Shown here one piece after another: positions 13,359-16,705 of a DNA stretch of 16,705 bases. The position numbers and the translations under genes are program-made. Under the pieces are notes generated by a model. That model worked only from the letters and a program-made list of their open reading frames with translations, was not told the DNA's origin and did not search any database. This DNA comes from JAEUMY01 sp031394355 (GTDB lineage: Bacteria > Pseudomonadota > Gammaproteobacteria > Burkholderiales > Usitatibacteraceae). How positions within the stretch are numbered: the stretch's first letter is position 1; every line of letters begins with the position of its first letter. The stretch spans positions 1 through 16,705 of the forward strand of contig JANNSU010000024.1 of assembly GCA_031394355.1 (NCBI GenBank), written 5' to 3'.

Positions 13359-13372
13359 TGCGAATATTCGCA
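13359..13372. repeat. Palindrome TGCGAATATTCGCA, copy 5 (upstream of LuxR-type regulator)
   Basis: A perfect 14-bp palindrome about 110 bp before the regulator's start codon, in the region expected to hold its promoter. It could be an operator, or one more copy of a dispersed motif. Confidence 0.8.
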
Positions 13373-13479
13373 ATTGGGCCGCCCTGCTCGGGGCAGCTCG
13401 CTTGCATATAGAATTGCGCCGGCCTTAAAGCGCATTCCTGTGCGCCCGGATTCACCATCAAAAAAGGATAACGCGAGCG

Positions 13480-15768
13480 ATGCACCGGGTACTCTTTGGC
13501 CGTGAAGCGGATGTGAGCAATCTGACGGCAATGCTTGAGTCAAATCGGCTGATCAGCATCGTCGGCACTGGCGGCGTGGGGAAGACCGCGCTGGTATCAC
13601 AATTGCAGGATGAAGAACGTATCCGTGATCGTTTCGCCGTTCTTCAGATTGAACTTTTCGCATTCACAGACGCCCATCAATTGATGCCCGCCCTGGTGGG
13701 CGCATTACGGCTACCCGTGTCCAAGGACCAGGCGCGGGACACTGTCGTGGCGGCGCTGAAGGCCGAGCCGCACCTGCTGGTGCTCGACAACTGCGAGCAC
13801 TTGCTGCCTGAAGTGGCAGACATCATCTCCGACTTGTTGAAGGAAGTCGCGGCTCTTTGCATTCTTGCCACCAGCCAGGAACCGCTCAACCTCAAGGATG
13901 AGAGCGTCTATCGCCTGAAGGCCTTGCCCCTGCCCGACGCCAATGCGAGCCTGGACGCTGCACGGGTGTGCGGCGCCGTGGCTCTCTTTATTGATCGCGC
14001 TCAGGCTGCGGACCAGCAATTTTCGGTGACGTCGGAAAACATTGCTGTGGTCATCGATATCTGCCGCCGCCTGGACGGCATCCCGCTCGCGATCGAGTTG
14101 GCTGCCGCCAGACTGCGAGTATTGGGTGTCGAGAACCTGCACGCGCGACTGGAGGATCGCCTGCAGCTTCTGTCCAGCAGAGCCCGCGATCTGCCGCAGC
14201 GTCACCGTACCCTGCGCGCTGCGCTGGAATGGAGCTGGTCACTGCTGCATGAGGATGAGCAGACCGTATTCCGGCGGTTGGGGATCATGTCCGGCAGCTT
14301 CGATCTGGATGCGGCGCTGGCTGTGTCCTGTGACGGTCAACTCACCGAGCATGCCGTGATCGATGCACTCGCCGATCTCTGCGACAAGTCGCTGATCATG
14401 GTCGAGTCACAGTCCGGCGGGGCAACGCGCTACCGGCTGCTGGAGACGATGCGCTACTTCGCATTGGAACAGCTGCGGCTGGCAGACGAGGAAGCAAAGA
14501 TCCGGGAACGTCACCTCGCACACTTTCTGGGCCTGGCAAACAAGGCAGGCCAGGCCCTTGCGGGACCCCAGCAGGGTAACTGGCTGGCGCGACTGGACCA
14601 CGACCGCGACAACCTCTTCGCCGCTCATCGCGCCTGCGACACCCTGCCTGGCGGCGTTGAACGTGGACTGCAACTCGCCAACGCCCTGATTCGCTATTGG
14701 TTCAACCGGGATGCCCTGCTCATGGGGCAGCGCGTCATGGCCGAGGCACTGGCGCGACCCGGTGCCGAGCCATCCACGCTGCTTCGCGCAGAAGCGCTGG
14801 TCAATAACGGTCGGATGCTGGTCTATCGCAGCCTGGACAATGAGGCCATGACCTTCTTTCGCCAGGCCATCGACACCGGATACGAATGCGGAGCACTACA
14901 TGTGGTGGTCGAGGCCATGGGACGTCTGGGATATGTACACATAACGCTGAATGACCATGCCAGCGCGCGCAAGATTCTCGAGGAGGCCTGTGGCCTTGCA
15001 GAGAAGCTCGATGGCACCCGACTGCGACATACCGTTGTCCCGCACTCCAACCTGGCCGAGCTTGAACGCCTGGAAGGCAATTTCGAAGCTGCGATGCGCG
15101 GTTATGAAGCTTGCCTGGCCATCGATATCGAGCTGGGTGACCGTCAGGCAACCATGATCAGCCTCAACAATCTGGCCATGAGCGCGCTGGCATTGAGAAA
15201 CCTGCCCCAGGTACGCGTGCGGCTGCTTGAATCCCTTGCCATCTGTAACGAGTTGGATTCGCGCCGGGGGCGACTTGTCGTGATGGAGGTCTGCGCGGGG
15301 TTGGCCGCCGAGATCGAGGACTGGTCACAGGCAGTCCGTTTTGACAGCGCGGCACGCAACCTGACCGCCGCGTTGGGTCGAAGGCGGGACATCGTGGACG
15401 AAGCCTTTCTTGAACCCCGCATCTCGCGAGCGCGCAAGGCCCTCGGACGAAAACCCGCAGCGGCCTCGGACGCGGAGGGCGCCGCATTTGACTACGACTC
15501 GGCCATTTCTTCCATGCAGGCGTGGCTGGACTCGCGCCAGGATCTCACTTCGCAGAAATCGCCTGATGCCGGCCTCACCGCTCGCGAGCAGGAAATACTC
15601 TCGCTCATAGCCCGGGGATACCCCAATGGCGATGTGGCCCGGCTATTGGACATCAGCGTGCTGACTGTTCGCACCCATCGCCAGCGACTGATGGACAAAC
15701 TCCAGCTTCACAATGCGGCGGAAATCACCGCGTTCGCCGTGAAGATGGGTTGGTACGACCCAAACTGA
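13480..15768 (+). CDS. Large ATP-binding LuxR-family transcriptional regulator
   Basis: A 762-residue regulator with STAND/AfsR-like architecture. The N-terminus opens with FGREADVSNL, then the P-loop GTGGVGKT (29-36), the Walker B strand LLVLDNCEH (99-107) and the sensor motif LATSQEPL (129-136). A winged-helix-like region follows (RHRTLRAALEWSWSLL, about 245-260). The middle, about 390-640, is alanine/leucine-rich helical sequence of TPR type, likely the ligand or partner sensor. The C-terminus (about 699-757) is a LuxR/GerE HTH: LTAREQEILSLIARGYPNGD, then LDISVLTVRTHRQRLMDKL. Such proteins use ATP-dependent switching to activate promoters. The ATG at 13480 has AAAAGGA upstream and leaves almost nothing before the NTPase domain, as is common. 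The terminator before it makes it a separate unit. Its target is unknown; the secreted-protein gene downstream is the nearest candidate. Confidence 0.92.
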   Translation: MHRVLFGREADVSNLTAMLESNRLISIVGTGGVGKTALVSQLQDEERIRDRFAVLQIELFAFTDAHQLMPALVGALRLPVSKDQARDTVVAALKAEPHLLVLDNCEHLLPEVADIISDLLKEVAALCILATSQEPLNLKDESVYRLKALPLPDANASLDAARVCGAVALFIDRAQAADQQFSVTSENIAVVIDICRRLDGIPLAIELAAARLRVLGVENLHARLEDRLQLLSSRARDLPQRHRTLRAALEWSWSLLHEDEQTVFRRLGIMSGSFDLDAALAVSCDGQLTEHAVIDALADLCDKSLIMVESQSGGATRYRLLETMRYFALEQLRLADEEAKIRERHLAHFLGLANKAGQALAGPQQGNWLARLDHDRDNLFAAHRACDTLPGGVERGLQLANALIRYWFNRDALLMGQRVMAEALARPGAEPSTLLRAEALVNNGRMLVYRSLDNEAMTFFRQAIDTGYECGALHVVVEAMGRLGYVHITLNDHASARKILEEACGLAEKLDGTRLRHTVVPHSNLAELERLEGNFEAAMRGYEACLAIDIELGDRQATMISLNNLAMSALALRNLPQVRVRLLESLAICNELDSRRGRLVVMEVCAGLAAEIEDWSQAVRFDSAARNLTAALGRRRDIVDEAFLEPRISRARKALGRKPAAASDAEGAAFDYDSAISSMQAWLDSRQDLTSQKSPDAGLTAREQEILSLIARGYPNGDVARLLDISVLTVRTHRQRLMDKLQLHNAAEITAFAVKMGWYDPN

Positions 15769-15786
15769 GCCGCACGCCAGCCCAAG

Positions 15787-15819
15787 TTGATCCCCACTTG
15801 ATCCTGGCCTGATCCCTCA
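15787..15819. repeat. Three 11-bp direct repeats with TGATCC core
   Basis: TTGATCCCCAC (15787-15797), TTGATCCTGGC (15798-15808) and CTGATCCCTCA (15809-15819) are head to tail, one per DNA turn. A further exact TTGATCCCCAC lies at 16037-16047, just before the next gene. They sit immediately after the LuxR-type regulator gene. The second and third overlap a TGGCCTG/CAGGCCA hairpin (15805-15827) that lacks a T-run. Confidence 0.55.
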
Positions 15820-15896
15820 CCAGGCCACAAAGCAGAACGGGAAAGCGCAAGCAGCGAGGTCCGCTCCAGCCCCTGATCCGCCTCAGCGAGTATCCC

Positions 15897-15955
15897 TTCG
15901 ACTACTGCATTCATCGTTCGACTACTGCAAATGCAGTATTCGTTCGGCTACTCGA
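15897..15955. repeat. TTCGACTACTGCA repeats with nested inverted repeat
   Basis: TTCGACTACTGCA occurs at 15897-15909 and 15917-15929, with a degenerate TTCGGCTACTCGA at 15943-15955. The second copy opens a symmetrical site, TACTGCA-AA-TGCAGTA (15923-15938). The 297-bp gap between the regulator and the secreted protein has no gene, so these are candidate binding sites for a regulator of the downstream gene. Confidence 0.55.
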
Positions 15956-16065
15956 AACCCCTATGCTCCGTTCCATCAGATCCGAGTCACGGTCTGTATG
16001 TGGATGGCGGGGCAGAGTCCCGAGGCCACTGAACAGTTGATCCCCACCTCATAAGGAGCTCAGAA

Positions 16066-16581
16066 ATGAAAACGCAACGCCAGACATCGCAGATCATCGC
16101 TTCACGATTCGGCATGGCGCTCGCCGCCCTGCTGCTGTGCACTGCCGCCTTCGCGTCAGACTGGAAGTACTACGAGACCAAGAAGTACGGGTTCTCCATG
16201 CTGGTCCCGACCGGTGCCAGCCTGCGCACACAGGAATGGAGCGGCGGCTGGGGCGGCATGACCGGTTCGCACGAAGGCGTGCGCTTCCACGGTCAGGCCA
16301 AGCTGGGATTCAAGGAGTCGAACGAGGAAATCGAAAAATACGCCCTGAATCTCATCGGCGTGCCCGCCAGCGCCTGGGTAAAGACCGATCAGGTCCAAAA
16401 CACCCGCGGCTGGGAACGTGGTTACGTGTTCAAGGCCAATGTTGGCTCACGTCTTCTGTTCGGCATGTATGGCGTGGGACAGAAAGGCAACTATCTCCTC
16501 TATCTCGACACCACGCCCGAGGACTACATGAACCACAAAAAGGACTATGACAAGTGGTATGAGTCGATCCGCCTGGACTGA
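16066..16581 (+). CDS. Small secreted protein of unknown function
   Basis: A 171-residue precursor with a long signal peptide. A polar, basic N-terminus (KTQRQTSQIIASRFG) is followed by MALAALLLCTAAFAS, cleaved probably at AFA/SD near residue 30. The mature domain of about 140 residues starts WKYYETKKYGFSMLVPTGA and includes a Gly/Trp-rich turn (WSGGWGGMTG) and several aromatic strands (RGWERGYVFKAN, NYLLYLDTTPEDY). It ends YDKWYESIRLD. It has no cysteines after cleavage. I recognise no named family; the pattern of alternating aromatic strands fits a small beta-rich periplasmic domain. ATAAGGAG lies 8 bases before the ATG. The repeat-rich upstream region and the preceding LuxR-type regulator suggest regulated expression. 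Confidence 0.85.
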   Translation: MKTQRQTSQIIASRFGMALAALLLCTAAFASDWKYYETKKYGFSMLVPTGASLRTQEWSGGWGGMTGSHEGVRFHGQAKLGFKESNEEIEKYALNLIGVPASAWVKTDQVQNTRGWERGYVFKANVGSRLLFGMYGVGQKGNYLLYLDTTPEDYMNHKKDYDKWYESIRLD

Positions 16582-16602
16582 TTCCGGACTGCCAGACTGC
16601 GA

Positions 16603-16630
16603 CTCGCGCCGGGCCGGGGGCAGGCGCGAG
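16603..16630. other. GC-rich hairpin after the secreted-protein gene
   Basis: CTCGCGCC (16603-16610) and GGCGCGAG (16623-16630) form a perfect 8-bp stem with a 12-base loop, 22 bases after the stop codon. No T-run follows, so it may be a factor-dependent stop or an mRNA 3' stabiliser rather than a classical terminator. Confidence 0.45.
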
Positions 16631-16679
16631 GCGCGGGCCAGGTGGACCCGGTTTAGATAAATAAATACGAACAGGCCGG

Positions 16680-16685
16680 TAAAAT
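16680..16685 (+). promoter_or_regulatory. Possible -10 element for a gene beyond the right edge
   Basis: TAAAAT lies 3' of an unusually AT-rich stretch (16652-16669) in otherwise GC-rich DNA. No convincing -35 hexamer is at 16-18 bp spacing, and the gene it would serve is outside the window. Confidence 0.25.
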
Positions 16686-16705
16686 GCTGCCGGATTAATC
16701 CGCCC

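Noticed and set aside
15805..15827. TGGCCTG/CAGGCCA hairpin after the LuxR-type regulator as an intrinsic terminator
   Set aside because: No T-run follows, and the sequence also belongs to the 11-bp repeats, so terminator function is not supported.

Overview
The window looks like chromosomal DNA from a GC-rich, facultatively anaerobic proteobacterium, most likely a betaproteobacterium. Protein content suggests this: an FNR-type promoter, an E. coli-like four-subunit fumarate reductase, a RquA-type rhodoquinone enzyme and a NapC/NirT cytochrome. Genus cannot be fixed from the sequence alone. I see no rRNA, tRNA, CRISPR array, prophage or intact insertion sequence.

Left part (1-7400), a mosaic of unrelated genes. 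A secreted protein of unknown function runs off the left edge (minus strand), followed by about 470 bp without a gene. Next comes a broken C-terminal fragment of glucose-6-phosphate isomerase (pgi) with an in-frame amber codon. It abuts the 3' end of a fused substrate-binding/permease gene of the glycine-betaine/choline (OpuF/ProWX-like) ABC family that has no ATPase gene beside it. A divergent 2-oxoglutarate/Fe(II) dioxygenase gene, a MITE-like inverted repeat, mobA (molybdopterin guanylyltransferase), a convergent metallo-beta-lactamase/cyclic-nucleotide-binding-fold fusion and a 2'-5' RNA ligase-like gene follow.

Centre (7414-13304), an anaerobic respiration block. A perfect FNR box (TTGAT-N4-ATCAA) sits at class II spacing before a -10 element and drives frdA-frdB-frdC-frdD, which overlap by 4 bp at each junction. 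Fifty bases after frdD is rquA, which converts ubiquinone to rhodoquinone, the low-potential quinone that lets fumarate reductase work without menaquinone. A monohaem cytochrome c with no methionine in its mature part, a NapC/NirT-type tetrahaem quinol dehydrogenase and a second monohaem cytochrome follow on the same strand, ending at a strong intrinsic terminator. The block reads as rhodoquinol-linked fumarate reduction plus a possible branch from the quinol pool to periplasmic cytochromes.

Right part (13305-16705). A large LuxR-type ATPase regulator (P-loop NTPase, helical/TPR-like middle, C-terminal HTH) is followed by a repeat-rich intergenic region and a small secreted protein of unknown function.

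One signal crosses all regions. The palindrome CGAATATTCG (longest form TTGCGAATATTCGCAA) occurs five times, in intergenic, pseudogene and coding positions, far more than chance predicts.
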